From Candidatus Bathyarchaeota archaeon (GTDB lineage: Archaea; Thermoproteota; Bathyarchaeia; TCS64): a DNA stretch of 50,067 nt. Every line of letters starts with the position of its first letter. Positions within the stretch are counted from its first letter, which is position 1. Below, one piece after another: positions 1 through 7,968 of the stretch. Made by a program: the position numbers and the translations under genes. The DNA is taken from the NCBI GenBank assembly GCA_016783455.1, contig JADHWN010000013.1, positions 1-50,067 on the forward strand, read 5' to 3'. The notes beneath the pieces are model-generated. The model was not told the DNA's origin and did not search any database. It saw only the letters and a program-made list of their open reading frames with translations.

Positions 1-2
1 TG

Positions 3-224
3 GCTGAACTATACAACATCCCGACACGCCCCGGAACACTCTACATTCTGTTCCGGTTAACAGCGACGGATAGACTAGACGCGTCAACAGCCGAGGACAA
101 ACTCGACCAGATGATCAACGCAGGCCTGTACCTCGACCCGAGGACACTCGTCGCGGCGAAACGCAAGCTGAGGGAACATCAGACCCCTCCCAAGAAAGAG
201 GATGCCAGCAAAAACGTTCCATAA
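3..224 (+). CDS. C-terminal part of a PIN-like (DUF3368-type) protein, cut by window edge
   Basis: An open frame enters from the left edge and stops with TAA at 224, giving 73 residues. The segment GTLYILFRLTATDRL followed by LDQMINAGLYLDP resembles the C-terminal end of DUF3368/PIN-domain toxins, where a GTLxxLLRA-type helix is followed by a helix ending in a short 'aGfyls' segment. The catalytic acidic residues would lie upstream, outside the window, so activity cannot be judged. A second DUF3368-type PIN gene lies at 1038-1562, so this region has collected several related toxins. The assignment rests on a short similarity and is tentative; it could be another small alpha/beta protein. Confidence 0.45.
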   Translation, partial: AELYNIPTRPGTLYILFRLTATDRLDASTAEDKLDQMINAGLYLDPRTLVAAKRKLREHQTPPKKEDASKNVP

Positions 225-254
225 ACGAACGCTCAAACTGGCGCGTTTTCTGCG

Positions 255-618
255 CGCGCAATATCATCCACAGCCGAACAACAATAAGAAGTCCAGTCGT
301 AATCAGTGGCCACTACGAGATAGGACCCAACGCCTTCATCGGCCCCTACACCAGATCGGAGACCACACCACCATCCGGAACACCGAGATAGAGAACACCC
401 TCGTCATGCAGGGCAACCACATAGACTACGGGAGAAGGATCACGGACAGCCTCATATGCAGAAACGACACCATTCTCAACCACGAACAGAACCTACCCAG
501 AGGCCACAAACTCATAGCAGGAGATCAAGCAACAATCACACTGCGCACGCACACGGCTAGAACACTACACTCTTACGAGACATCCAAATTGACGTCCAAT
601 ACATCGCAGCACCAATGA
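255..618 (+). pseudogene. Frameshifted remnant of a glucose-1-phosphate thymidylyltransferase-like (RmlA long form) C-terminus
   Basis: Two adjacent reading frames together give a left-handed beta-helix tail. One frame reads VVISGHYEIGPNAFIGPYT up to about 350. The +1 frame then continues IGDHTTIRNTEIEN, VMQGNHIDYGRRI, TDSLI and PRGHKLIAGDQATI. This hexapeptide-repeat pattern is that of the C-terminal domain of long sugar-1-phosphate nucleotidyltransferases (RmlA/GlmU-like). The N-terminal nucleotidyltransferase domain is absent and the frame changes at about 350, so the gene is dead. The 138-residue open frame starting at 202 is only part of this relic, not a separate gene. A (CG)n tract lies inside it at 251-257. 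Confidence 0.6.
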
Positions 619-688
619 CAATCTACGAGGCCAAGTAGACCGGTGTACCCCAATACCCGCACTCTTCCCCAATTGATGAGAAAGGATC

Positions 689-699
689 AAACTTAATAA
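689..699 (+). promoter_or_regulatory. TATA-like box before the first toxin-antitoxin pair
   Basis: AAACTTAATAA lies about 24-34 bases before the GTG at 723. This is the usual archaeal TATA spacing for a leaderless or nearly leaderless transcript. No ribosome binding site is visible before the GTG. Confidence 0.45.
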
Positions 700-722
700 C
701 GGTCGTATTCTACTAGAATACA

Positions 723-1037
723 GTGAACGCCTTGACGTTCAAGGTCACAACCGTCAGGCTGCCCGAAGAGACCCTAGAGGCCCTAGAAGACCTCACAAAC
801 AAGCTTCAGAGGGAGAGATCCGACGTCATGAGGGAGGCCATGAAGATCGGGATCGGGGAGATGACGCTACGCCTAGCCCTGGAGCTGTACACCAACGGCA
901 AGATATCCTTCGGAAGAATGTCAGAGCTGACAGGCCTAGGCTACAGAGAGCTCTCCATCTCCCTCAAGCGGAGAAACATCACCCTCAGATACGGAGAAGA
1001 GAGGCTCGACGAAGAGGTCGACCAACCGGTGGGATAG
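723..1037 (+). CDS. UPF0175-type antitoxin
   Basis: A 104-residue protein. Residues 5-45 look like a ribbon-helix-helix DNA-binding module (VTTVRLPEETLEALEDL). The C-terminal half matches UPF0175: LELYTNGKISFGRMSELTGL then an amphipathic helix and a short acidic tail. UPF0175 proteins are commonly the antitoxin of PIN-domain toxins and would repress their own operon. The stop is followed directly by the TTG of the PIN gene at 1038, so the two are translationally coupled. The start is GTG at 723, placed by the TATA-like box; no Shine-Dalgarno sequence is seen. Confidence in the family is good; the regulatory role is inferred from the pairing. Confidence 0.8.
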   Translation: MNALTFKVTTVRLPEETLEALEDLTNKLQRERSDVMREAMKIGIGEMTLRLALELYTNGKISFGRMSELTGLGYRELSISLKRRNITLRYGEERLDEEVDQPVG

Positions 1038-1562
1038 TTGGCGGCATCCTCAGACGCCGGCCCCCTCATATGGCTGGCAAAATGCGACATACTACACCTA
1101 TTAAGGAAACTATATCCCCAAGTACTGATTCCCGAGGCAGTCCACGAAGAGGCCGTATCACGCGGCCTCGAAAAGGGATTCGAGGACGCCAAAATAATTG
1201 AAAAGGCCCTAGAAGAGGAATGGATAAGAGTTCACACGACAAGCACACAGTTCACAGACAAGGTTGAAGCCGTGGAGAAAAGGCTCGACATCGAGTTGGG
1301 CTCAGGAGAACGAGAAGCGATAGCACTGGCCCTAGAGAAAAAAATCCCCACATTCCTGACAAACGACGAAGACGCATACCAGACTGGGAAGATCCTCGGC
1401 CTGGAACCAAAGGGAGTCCTCTTCCTGCTCCTGAAAGGCGTAAAAGAAGGACATCACAACAAGGAAAAGGCAAAAGAATCGCTGAGAGAGATGCTCGAAG
1501 AAGGCTTCTGGCTCTCACCCACCATCATCCACAAGTTCCACGAAGCACTAGCCAGACTATAA
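1038..1562 (+). CDS. DUF3368-type PIN-domain toxin
   Basis: A 174-residue PIN-like nuclease, the presumed toxin partner of the UPF0175 gene directly upstream with no gap. Visible acidic PIN residues: Asp in SSDAGPLIWLAK at the N-terminus, Glu in GSGEREAIALAL in the middle, and Asp in PTFLTNDEDAY. The C-terminal SPTIIHKFHEALARL is typical of the DUF3368 subgroup. Such enzymes are presumed Mg-dependent RNases inhibited by their antitoxin. The start is TTG at 1038, chosen because it follows the upstream stop and begins the first beta strand. It looks intact. The specific RNA target cannot be told from sequence. Confidence 0.8.
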   Translation: MAASSDAGPLIWLAKCDILHLLRKLYPQVLIPEAVHEEAVSRGLEKGFEDAKIIEKALEEEWIRVHTTSTQFTDKVEAVEKRLDIELGSGEREAIALALEKKIPTFLTNDEDAYQTGKILGLEPKGVLFLLLKGVKEGHHNKEKAKESLREMLEEGFWLSPTIIHKFHEALARL

Positions 1563-1564
1563 GA

Positions 1565-1837
1565 AACGGTAACTCCCTCGACCAGGTCTGCAGAACCATA
1601 GTCCTCAGAGACGAACGCCAGCTCGTCATGAAACGGGGTCCCGAGACCGGAGTCGTCCTCGAACCCATGAAGATCCTCGTCCCCACCGGAGACCCTGCAG
1701 CCACCAAGTGGTTCGAATCCATCGGCCTCGAAGTCGTCGAAGTCGAATGCAGCAGCCTCGTCGGACCCAGGAACAGCGGCTCAATCCACTGCGCGGCAGG
1801 CTCAATAATAAGAGACCCAGAACCCATAGGCTACTAA
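1565..1837 (+). pseudogene. C-terminal fragment of an arginine-deiminase/DDAH-family enzyme (copy 1)
   Basis: The frame 1568-1837 encodes about 90 residues ending in SSLVGPRNSGSIHCAAGSII. This matches the end of guanidino-modifying enzymes (arginine deiminase, dimethylarginine hydrolase, amidinotransferase), whose catalytic Cys lies in a GGxxC-type context. The preceding EPMKILVPTGDPAATKWFES fits the last alpha/beta unit. The N-terminal three quarters, with the other catalytic residues, is missing: the sequence begins directly after the PIN gene stop. A second, shorter copy of the same tail lies at 2715-2798. Which family member it came from cannot be settled. Confidence 0.6.
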
Positions 1838-1844
1838 ACTCCTA

Positions 1845-1859
1845 TTTTTTTCTCGCGCG
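1845..1859 (+). terminator. T7 run followed by CGCGCG after the deiminase fragment
   Basis: A run of seven T (1845-1851) follows the fragment stop codon and could act as an archaeal oligo-T terminator. It is followed at once by CGCGCG (1854-1859). The second deiminase tail has the same arrangement, with a T run and then CGCGCG at 2819-2824. Confidence 0.4.
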
Positions 1860-1928
1860 ATCGACTGGAAAACACTATGAACGCTGGATACACCCACACG
1901 CGCATGAGCCGCACCAATCTGTAATACC

Positions 1929-1939
1929 TTTTTATATTA
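1929..1939 (+). promoter_or_regulatory. TATA box of the VapBC-like pair
   Basis: TTTTTATATTA lies 20-32 bases before the candidate starts TTG 1958 and GTG 1961. This is consistent with a leaderless transcript. It is one of the clearest TATA boxes in the window. Confidence 0.6.
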
Positions 1940-1957
1940 CGATTTTGTAGTAACTAT

Positions 1958-2200
1958 TTGGTGGTATACCTGACGAAGACCGTGACCGTATCCGCAAAGA
2001 TCACCGTAGAGCTCAGAAGGAAGCTCGCCGAACTAGGCGTAAAGCCCTCTGAGGCCATAAGGAGAGCCCTCGAGAGGGAGGTCGAGGAGAGGACGCGCGA
2101 GAAGCTCCAGGAAACCATTGAGAACGCCAGCGCGATACTGTCCAAAGTCGACAGAGAGGACTGGGTGAAATCCGTCAGGGAGAGCCGGGATGAGAGATGA
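1958..2200 (+). CDS. VapB-like antitoxin
   Basis: An 80-residue protein. The N-terminus VTVSAKITVELRRKLAELGV is a short beta strand plus helices of a ribbon-helix-helix or AbrB-like VapB antitoxin. The rest is a charged helical tail (REVEERTREKLQETIENA) likely to wrap the toxin. Its end overlaps the PIN toxin start at 2197 by four bases, the classic VapBC coupling. The start is TTG 1958 or GTG 1961; the TATA box position does not separate them. It should bind its own promoter and neutralise the partner. The role is inferred from size and pairing, since antitoxins diverge quickly. Confidence 0.75.
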   Translation: MVVYLTKTVTVSAKITVELRRKLAELGVKPSEAIRRALEREVEERTREKLQETIENASAILSKVDREDWVKSVRESRDER

Positions 2201-2589
2201 AACACCTCTTCGACTCCTCATCGATCATAAACCTATGCTCTGAGCGTAAAATCGAGAGGCTGCTGGAGGGCTGCACCCTGAACCTGGCCTTCTACGAACT
2301 GGGGAACGCCGTCTGGAAACAGGTCCACCTCCATAAAGCCCTGACACAAGAGGAGGGCGTCGTAGCCCTGGCAGCCCTCGCAGAGGTGTATGGGCAGATG
2401 AGAGAACTCCACGTCGAAGACACATCATCCATCCTAAACATAGCCGTCGAAGAGGGGCTAACCTACTACGATGCCTCGTACATCCACGCCGCCATAAAGA
2501 ATGATGCAGTGCTAGTCACAGACGATAGAAGTCTTCACACCGCAGCCCGCAAATACGTGGAAACTGCGACCAGTGAAGAGCTCGACTGA
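2197..2589 (+). CDS. vapC: VapC-type PIN-domain ribonuclease toxin
   Basis: A 130-residue PIN domain of normal VapC length. The acidic site is visible: Asp in KHLFDSSSIINL, Glu in FYELGNAVWK, Asp in TYYDASYIHAA and Asp in VLVTDDRSLH. These four residues hold the metal in VapC ribonucleases, which usually cut tRNA or rRNA. It starts at ATG 2197 inside the end of the antitoxin gene. The gene appears intact, so the pair is probably active, although it sits between two deiminase gene relics. The target is not predictable. Confidence 0.85.
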   Translation: MKHLFDSSSIINLCSERKIERLLEGCTLNLAFYELGNAVWKQVHLHKALTQEEGVVALAALAEVYGQMRELHVEDTSSILNIAVEEGLTYYDASYIHAAIKNDAVLVTDDRSLHTAARKYVETATSEELD

Positions 2590-2714
2590 ACCCAATCCCC
2601 TCCAGCACCATAACACCGTGCATATCGAGGAAAAGACGGAGTCCAAGCACGAGCGCGCGAGTTGCTCATCACATTAACAATAAGACGATAATACTTACTA
2701 CGCGTAAATACCCC

Positions 2715-2798
2715 AGCCTCATAGGCCCCAGGAAAAGCGGATCCATCCACTGCGCCGCAGGCTCCATAATCAGGGACCCGGAGCCCAAAAGCTACTAA
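2715..2798 (+). pseudogene. C-terminal fragment of an arginine-deiminase/DDAH-family enzyme (copy 2)
   Basis: The frame reads SLIGPRKSGSIHCAAGSII, then RDPEPKSY and TAA. It is almost the same peptide as the end of the fragment at 1565-1837 (SLVGPRNSGSIHCAAGSII). Third-position differences show the copies have diverged rather than being a recent duplication. Nothing of the domain is recognisable upstream of 2715. Both tails are followed by a T run and a CGCGCG tract. The VapBC pair lies between the two copies. Confidence 0.6.
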
Positions 2799-2825
2799 CC
2801 TTCTTTTTTTCGTTATCACGCGCGG

Positions 2826-2842
2826 TAGGGTTCGAATCCCGA
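2826..2842 (+). other. tRNA T-arm-like remnant
   Basis: TAGGGTTCGAATCCCGA has a perfect TTCGAAT T-loop flanked by GGG/CCC. No acceptor stem, anticodon arm or D-arm can be drawn around it, so it is not a tRNA gene. It could be the leftover of a tRNA-directed integration, or chance. Confidence 0.25.
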
Positions 2843-2898
2843 TGCTAAGCACCTTTAAATGAGCCCTCCCCATCTTGGACCTTTGTAGAGGGAAAACA

Positions 2899-3546
2899 AT
2901 GAAGATTATCGGTGTCAGTGCAGGCGTAGTCGGACATGACTCGAACATCGACCGTATGGTCAAGGCAATAATGGAGAAAAGCAGCGATGACCACGAGTTC
3001 ATAAAACTCAATGACCTCGACTATTCGGCATGTAAGGGCTGCTCATGGCTCTGTGCTAAGCCACAAATATGCACGCTAGAAGACGACCTTCAACCATACG
3101 TCCAGAAGGTAAGAGACGCCGACGCAGTCGTCCTGGGATCCCCCATCCACTTCAGGACAGTGAGCCCCACAATGTTAAGTTTCATATCACGCCTATGGGG
3201 TTTCAGACACGTGGACTACGTCTTAAAAGACAAACCATTCGCCCTCGCTCTCAGCGGGATCAATGCAGACAGAGGAACCCCTGAAGAGGATTTTAGGAGA
3301 GCGCTGAGTGTCTTCAAGGTGGATGTGCTGGATGTCATCAAGTACTCATCTAGGATACCTCCCTGCTATAGATGCGGCCGTCACCAGGAATGTGAGATCG
3401 GAGGAGCATACAGTCTATGGGGTGATAAAGCCCGTAGCTTAGTCATCAGACCTGAACTTTTCAATAGATGGGAAGACAACGAAGAGACCGTGAATAGAGT
3501 TGATGCTATAGTTGAGAAGCTCAAACAATCCGAAAACACAAGATGA
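2899..3546 (+). CDS. Flavodoxin-like NADPH-dependent FMN reductase / iron-sulfur flavoprotein
   Basis: A 215-residue protein. The N-terminus MKIIGVSAGVVGHDSNIDRM is the first beta strand and phosphate loop of the flavodoxin-like FMN reductase fold. CKGCSWLCAKPQIC carries a cluster of four cysteines in the position used by iron-sulfur flavoproteins. ADAVVLGSPIHFRTVSPTM is the FMN-binding segment usually written GxPxyxxxxs. A second Cys group, PPCYRCGRHQECEIGG, follows at the C-terminal side. It probably moves electrons between NAD(P)H or ferredoxin and an unknown acceptor. ATG 2899 is chosen over an upstream TTG because GAGGG at 2888-2892 precedes it. It has no obvious operon partner. Confidence 0.8.
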   Translation: MKIIGVSAGVVGHDSNIDRMVKAIMEKSSDDHEFIKLNDLDYSACKGCSWLCAKPQICTLEDDLQPYVQKVRDADAVVLGSPIHFRTVSPTMLSFISRLWGFRHVDYVLKDKPFALALSGINADRGTPEEDFRRALSVFKVDVLDVIKYSSRIPPCYRCGRHQECEIGGAYSLWGDKARSLVIRPELFNRWEDNEETVNRVDAIVEKLKQSENTR

Positions 3547-3634
3547 AAAAAAGATGTGGTGATTTCACCACTGCCCGCGCGAAGCATTATAAATTTCAAA
3601 AATATACTTTCACCATCGAAAGGAAGTATAAATT

Positions 3635-5512
3635 TTGAACCCACCTCGTGATGATTTCTCCAAAGATGTGGACACGCGCGGCACCGCGGACAGCGAGATC
3701 CCAGAAAAGTTCACACCAAAGACAGACAGCTTCGACTATATCCGCCGCGAGGAGATGATCCCGATGCGCGACGGCGTGAAGCTCAAGACCATAATACTCG
3801 TACCGAAGGAAGCGCAGGACGCCCCAATCGTGATTACACGCACGCCCTACAACGCCTCGGTGACCACGCTCCGCTTCAACAGCCCAAACCTCTCCTCAGT
3901 CGTACCCCAGATAAACGACACCACATCTGCAGCGCGCTACATCATCGTGTACCAGGATATACGCGGGAAATACGGCTCAGAGGGCGACTACGTGATGAAC
4001 AAGCCACCCACGGGGCCCCTGAACACGACCGGCACCGACCACTCAACAGATTGCTACGACACCATCGACTGGCTGGTGAAGAACGTGGCAGAGTCGAATG
4101 GCCGCGTAGCCGTGATAGGCGGATCCTACAAGGGCTTCACGACGCTGATGTCCACGATAAATCCGCACCCAGCGTTGAAGGCCGTGGTACCGTTCGCATC
4201 TATGGTAGACGGCTGGATCGGAGACGACTGGTTCCACTGGGGCGCGTTCCGCCAGGAGGTTGCGCTACCTTTCTTCTACAACCAGCAAGCGACACGCAAG
4301 AACGAGATCTTGTGGTGGTCCGACATGCCCGACACCTATGAAGCCTACCTACGTGCAGGCAACGCAGGTACGGTTGCATCCTCGCGCGGCATGGAGAGCA
4401 TCGGGTTCTGGCAGAAGCTAGCGGCGCACACGGCCTATGACTCCTTCTGGCAACAGCAAGCCGTAGATAAACTGCTCGCCGAACGTCCACTCACTGTACC
4501 TATGCTGATCGTCGGCGGACTCTTTGACGAACAGGACCAATACGGTTCACCGGCGGTCTACAAGGCGCTTGCACCCAAGGACCCTAACGGCAGGTTCATC
4601 CACTTAGTGCTCGGACCCTGGAACCACGCACAGGGGCGGCGCGAAGCGCGTAGCCTCGGCCTGCTACAGTTCGAGGGTGACACGGGCGGCTGGTTCAGGC
4701 GCAAGGTGATGCAGCCGTTCCTGGACCACTACCTGAGGGACGCTCCGAAACCAGAGACACCGCGCGTGCTCGTGTACGAGACCGGCGCGAATGTCTGGCA
4801 CCACTACGACGACTGGCCGCCTACGAATGCGCGTACGCGCAGTCTATATGTGCAGGAAGATGGGAAACTCGGCTTTGAAGCACCACCCGCCGCGAAGCAG
4901 GCATTCGACGAGTACGTGTCTGATCCTGCGAAGCCAGTGCCCTACAGGGAACGATCGTCGATACCGAAATACGCATCGGAGCCCACCCATGGCGAATGGC
5001 TTGTAGACGACCAACGCCACGCCGCCTCACGCACAGACGTGCTGGTCTGGACCACGGAGCCGCTAAAAAAGCCTGTGCGTGTCGCAGGCGAGCCCATAGC
5101 TAGGCTGTTCGCCTCGACAAGCGGCAGCGACTCTGACTGGGTCGTAAAGATCATCGACGTCTGGCCGGACGAGGTGCCCGAGAACCCCAAGCTAAGCGGC
5201 TGTCAGCAGATGCTTTCAGCCGACATCTTCCGTGGCCGGTATCGCGAGGATCTATCGGTTGCGAAACCGCTTGACCCCGGTAAGGTGCTGGAGTACCACA
5301 TCCCCTTGCCACATGTGAGCCACACCTTCCTGCCGGGTCACCGAATCATGGTGCAGGTGCAGTCAAGCTGGTTCCCACTCTACGACCGAAACCCGCAGAC
5401 CTTCGTGCCAAATATCATGTTTGCGCCGCCTGAGAGCTACCGGAAGGCGACGCAGCGCGTATGGCGGACGGCGGAGTTCCCGACAGCGATCGAGCTGCCC
5501 GTTATCTCGTAG
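3635..5512 (+). CDS. CocE/NonD-family alpha/beta hydrolase (X-Pro dipeptidyl-peptidase-like)
   Basis: A 625-residue cytoplasmic hydrolase without a signal peptide. The alpha/beta-hydrolase domain holds the nucleophile motif GGSYKG with Ser164, an Asp at about 298 (GGLFDEQDQYG) and His331 (LGPWNHAQG), giving a complete triad. YQDIRGKYGSEGDY is the hallmark motif of the S15/CocE family. The C-terminal third is the jelly-roll domain typical of CocE and X-Pro dipeptidyl peptidases. Substrates in the family are acyl esters, beta-lactams or Xaa-Pro peptides; which applies is unknown. TTG 3635 is chosen from AAAGGAAG at 3619-3626. Arginine is written mostly CGC/CGT here, while flanking genes favour AGG/AGA, so recent transfer is likely. 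Confidence 0.85.
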   Translation: MNPPRDDFSKDVDTRGTADSEIPEKFTPKTDSFDYIRREEMIPMRDGVKLKTIILVPKEAQDAPIVITRTPYNASVTTLRFNSPNLSSVVPQINDTTSAARYIIVYQDIRGKYGSEGDYVMNKPPTGPLNTTGTDHSTDCYDTIDWLVKNVAESNGRVAVIGGSYKGFTTLMSTINPHPALKAVVPFASMVDGWIGDDWFHWGAFRQEVALPFFYNQQATRKNEILWWSDMPDTYEAYLRAGNAGTVASSRGMESIGFWQKLAAHTAYDSFWQQQAVDKLLAERPLTVPMLIVGGLFDEQDQYGSPAVYKALAPKDPNGRFIHLVLGPWNHAQGRREARSLGLLQFEGDTGGWFRRKVMQPFLDHYLRDAPKPETPRVLVYETGANVWHHYDDWPPTNARTRSLYVQEDGKLGFEAPPAAKQAFDEYVSDPAKPVPYRERSSIPKYASEPTHGEWLVDDQRHAASRTDVLVWTTEPLKKPVRVAGEPIARLFASTSGSDSDWVVKIIDVWPDEVPENPKLSGCQQMLSADIFRGRYREDLSVAKPLDPGKVLEYHIPLPHVSHTFLPGHRIMVQVQSSWFPLYDRNPQTFVPNIMFAPPESYRKATQRVWRTAEFPTAIELPVIS

Positions 5513-5579
5513 CGCATGCATTAACATGATAACATAATCTTGTGAGACATCATTTGATGATCTCTCATGATGCTGAGTA

Positions 5580-5589
5580 CGCGCGCGCG
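5580..5589. repeat. Alternating CG tract (CGCGCGCGCG)
   Basis: A ten-base alternating C-G run in the spacer between the CocE hydrolase and the amidohydrolase. Similar tracts occur in many other spacers of the window: 1854-1859, 2819-2824, 3576-3581, 6621-6631, 7940-7949, 10290-10297, 10326-10333, 11420-11427, 12466-12473, 17465-17473, 17767-17773, 24274-24282, 31471-31477, 32881-32886 and 32999-33004. The function is unknown. Confidence 0.7.
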
Positions 5590-5662
5590 ATGAAGAATTT
5601 CTTCTACATGTCTTGCGTGGAATACCTTTTGAGGAAGTTCATCTCTCATAAGCTGGAAAATA

Positions 5663-6604
5663 ATGAGAGACCCATGGAAGTACGCCGGCCCCATCTTCGA
5701 CGCCCACACACACATCGGATCAATCGAGAACACCTCCAAGATGATAGCCATCGAAGACGAATATAGCGTAACAAGACAGGTCGGAATCGTACACGACGAG
5801 GAAGGGTTCCAGCAGGCCAAGGAACAGTATCCGGGCAGGTTCGTCTACGCTAAGTACCTCTCCCTGAGGGACATAGCCCAGTACAACGTGGAACCCGTCC
5901 TCGACGAGATATCTAACCTGCTGGATCAGGGCTACTCAATCGCCAAGTCATGGTTCGGACCGCGTTGGCGCGACTTCATTGAGAACGTGCCAAGAGACTT
6001 CAGGATCAACCACTCCAAGCTGGACCCCATCTACGAGTCCCTCGAGGAGAATGACATCCCTCTCATTATCCACGTAAGCGACCCCGACACCTACTACGCG
6101 TCCCAGTACCGGGACTCCGAGAAATATGGACTCAAGGACGATCACCTCCAAGAGCTCGAGGACGTAATATCCCGACACAGCAAACTGCGGGTCCAGGTCC
6201 CCCACCTCGGGGCACAACCCGAGATACACCGGCTACCAGCCCTCTCCAGGTGGATGGACACATATCCGAACCTTGTGCTCGATACGGCATCGTCAAGGTG
6301 GATGGCCCGAGAGTTAAGCAAGGACCCAAAGAAGGCACGTGAGTTCATGCTTACGTACTCGAACAGAGTCCTCTTTGGGACTGATATCTTTAGTGGCAGA
6401 GGTGAACGTGACTATTTCTCAGGTCGGTATACTGCACAGAGAATCCTTTGGGAGACAGCTGAGCGAGATACGCCTCTCCCCATCCCTGATGCTGACACCG
6501 TGAACACTGGAGGAACTTTCATCAATGGCCAGGATCTGCCTCTTGACGTTCTCAGAAAGCTGTACTGGGAGAATTCAAATCGAATCTATCCCGCTAATAG
6601 TTAA
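5663..6604 (+). CDS. Amidohydrolase-2-family metal-dependent hydrolase
   Basis: A 313-residue TIM-barrel hydrolase. The metal site residues can be followed: DAHTH at residues 13-17 after strand 1, His in PLIIHVSDP after the middle strands, His in QVPHLGAQ, and the final Asp in FGTDIFSGRG. The family (amidohydrolase 2, including ACMSD-like decarboxylases and cyclic-ester hydrolases) works on amides, lactones or carboxylated rings; the substrate here is unknown. It lies 44 bases before the MFS transporter on the same strand, so uptake and hydrolysis of one compound is a fair guess. The ATG at 5663 is taken because the next Met (5673) would leave very little before the first strand. Confidence 0.8.
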   Translation: MRDPWKYAGPIFDAHTHIGSIENTSKMIAIEDEYSVTRQVGIVHDEEGFQQAKEQYPGRFVYAKYLSLRDIAQYNVEPVLDEISNLLDQGYSIAKSWFGPRWRDFIENVPRDFRINHSKLDPIYESLEENDIPLIIHVSDPDTYYASQYRDSEKYGLKDDHLQELEDVISRHSKLRVQVPHLGAQPEIHRLPALSRWMDTYPNLVLDTASSRWMARELSKDPKKAREFMLTYSNRVLFGTDIFSGRGERDYFSGRYTAQRILWETAERDTPLPIPDADTVNTGGTFINGQDLPLDVLRKLYWENSNRIYPANS

Positions 6605-6648
6605 GGCAAGAATAGACTGTCGCGTGCGCGCACCTGGATGAATGAGAA

Positions 6649-7935
6649 ATGGAAATACTCCACGACATGGTGGCTTTCTGGAAAAGGCAGAAAGAAAATT
6701 TCAAAGTCTTGATAACCCGGGATTCCCTCAGGATGCTTTCTGGGAGAAAAATAGTTGGGCGTACCAGGGCAGTAGTAGGATATGAATCAATATTTCTCAG
6801 TCGATTGGGCGCAAACTCGATTCAAATAGGCATAGTAAGCGGAGCCATGTCCCTGTTGAACGTCCTATTCGCAGTGCCTGCTGGAACGATAATAGACCGA
6901 GTGAAAAATGTCAGGAATTTATACTTGATGAGTTTTGCGTTTGGACTCCCCAACCTACTCCTATTAGCTCTTGCCCCCAATTGGCTTTCTTTTCTCCTAA
7001 TAATGTTAGGGCAGACTCTCGTCCTAACCATTCAGATGCCCACAAAGACGATTATAGACATCGACGCGATCAATGACGAAGATCGTGTCGTAGGTTTATC
7101 CATTCACAGAATGATCACCGCAATAGCGGGTGTTGGCTCCCCGCTACTCCTAGCATACATAATAAATTATTATGGAGGATTGGGCTCCGCGAATGCCATC
7201 AGGCCTATCTTCCTTCTACAGTTCGTTAGTGAAATAATAATATTCATAGTCCTTTACACTAAATTAGAGAATGTCTTCATAGAGAAAAAAGTTGGAAGAG
7301 AGAGCCTCGTGGAAGGTTTGAAGTTAATCTTGGCCGGGCCAGTCCCACTAAAGCTAATTCTGGTAAGGGATGTCGCGACCATGTTCGTAATGGGAATGTC
7401 CAATCCATTTCGAGGAATCTATCAGGTTGACGTTAAAATGGCCACCGTTTTCATTTTTGGCTGGATCGGAGTAGCTGAACCGGCTATAGATATCCTTCTT
7501 TCCATTCCGGCAGGTAAACTCATCGAGAAATATGGGAGAAGAAAAGTGGGATATGCCGGCCATATTGTAGGAATCATAGCCCGATTACTCCTCGTGCTGA
7601 CCCCCAGATCATTTCCCGAATTACTCATACTAATGACAGCTCTTGGCTCCTTGGAGGGCTGCCTCTACCTTGGCTTTGACGCTTATGGCCAGGAAATTAT
7701 CCCACAAGATATAAGAGGTAAGTGGATGGGAGTCCTCGCAGTCATCACAGGTGTAATTGGTGTAGTCGCTCCAGTTATTGGTGGATTCATCTGGAGGTTA
7801 AACCCGGACTATCTCTTCTGGCTTAACGTTATTCAGTGGACCTTCGTGGCCTTCCCCATCATGATAATCTTGATAGAAAAATATTCGATAGATGGAAGGA
7901 ATAGGACGCCAGCGCTCGGAAATATTAAGCGGTGA
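6649..7935 (+). CDS. MFS transporter
   Basis: A 428-residue integral membrane protein with about twelve hydrophobic helices in two halves. Between helices 2 and 3 the loop GTIIDRVKNVRN fits the conserved MFS loop, and AGKLIEKYGRRKVGYAG is its repeat in the second half. A central charged loop (YTKLENVFIEKKVGRES) separates the halves. The family exchanges small solutes or drugs using ion gradients; the substrate is not predictable. It stands between an amidohydrolase and a small zinc-ribbon gene on the same strand. A CG tract (7940-7949) starts five bases after its stop. The start is ATG 6649; a later in-frame Met (MVAFWKRQKENF) is possible. Confidence 0.85.
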   Translation: MEILHDMVAFWKRQKENFKVLITRDSLRMLSGRKIVGRTRAVVGYESIFLSRLGANSIQIGIVSGAMSLLNVLFAVPAGTIIDRVKNVRNLYLMSFAFGLPNLLLLALAPNWLSFLLIMLGQTLVLTIQMPTKTIIDIDAINDEDRVVGLSIHRMITAIAGVGSPLLLAYIINYYGGLGSANAIRPIFLLQFVSEIIIFIVLYTKLENVFIEKKVGRESLVEGLKLILAGPVPLKLILVRDVATMFVMGMSNPFRGIYQVDVKMATVFIFGWIGVAEPAIDILLSIPAGKLIEKYGRRKVGYAGHIVGIIARLLLVLTPRSFPELLILMTALGSLEGCLYLGFDAYGQEIIPQDIRGKWMGVLAVITGVIGVVAPVIGGFIWRLNPDYLFWLNVIQWTFVAFPIMIILIEKYSIDGRNRTPALGNIKR

Positions 7936-7968
7936 TGTACGCGCGCGCGTCTGAGTAAGGGCCAAGAA

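Noticed and set aside
202-618. A 138-residue protein-coding gene
   Set aside because: It contains only the second frame of an RmlA-like beta-helix; the first part of the same domain is in another frame, so it is a relic.
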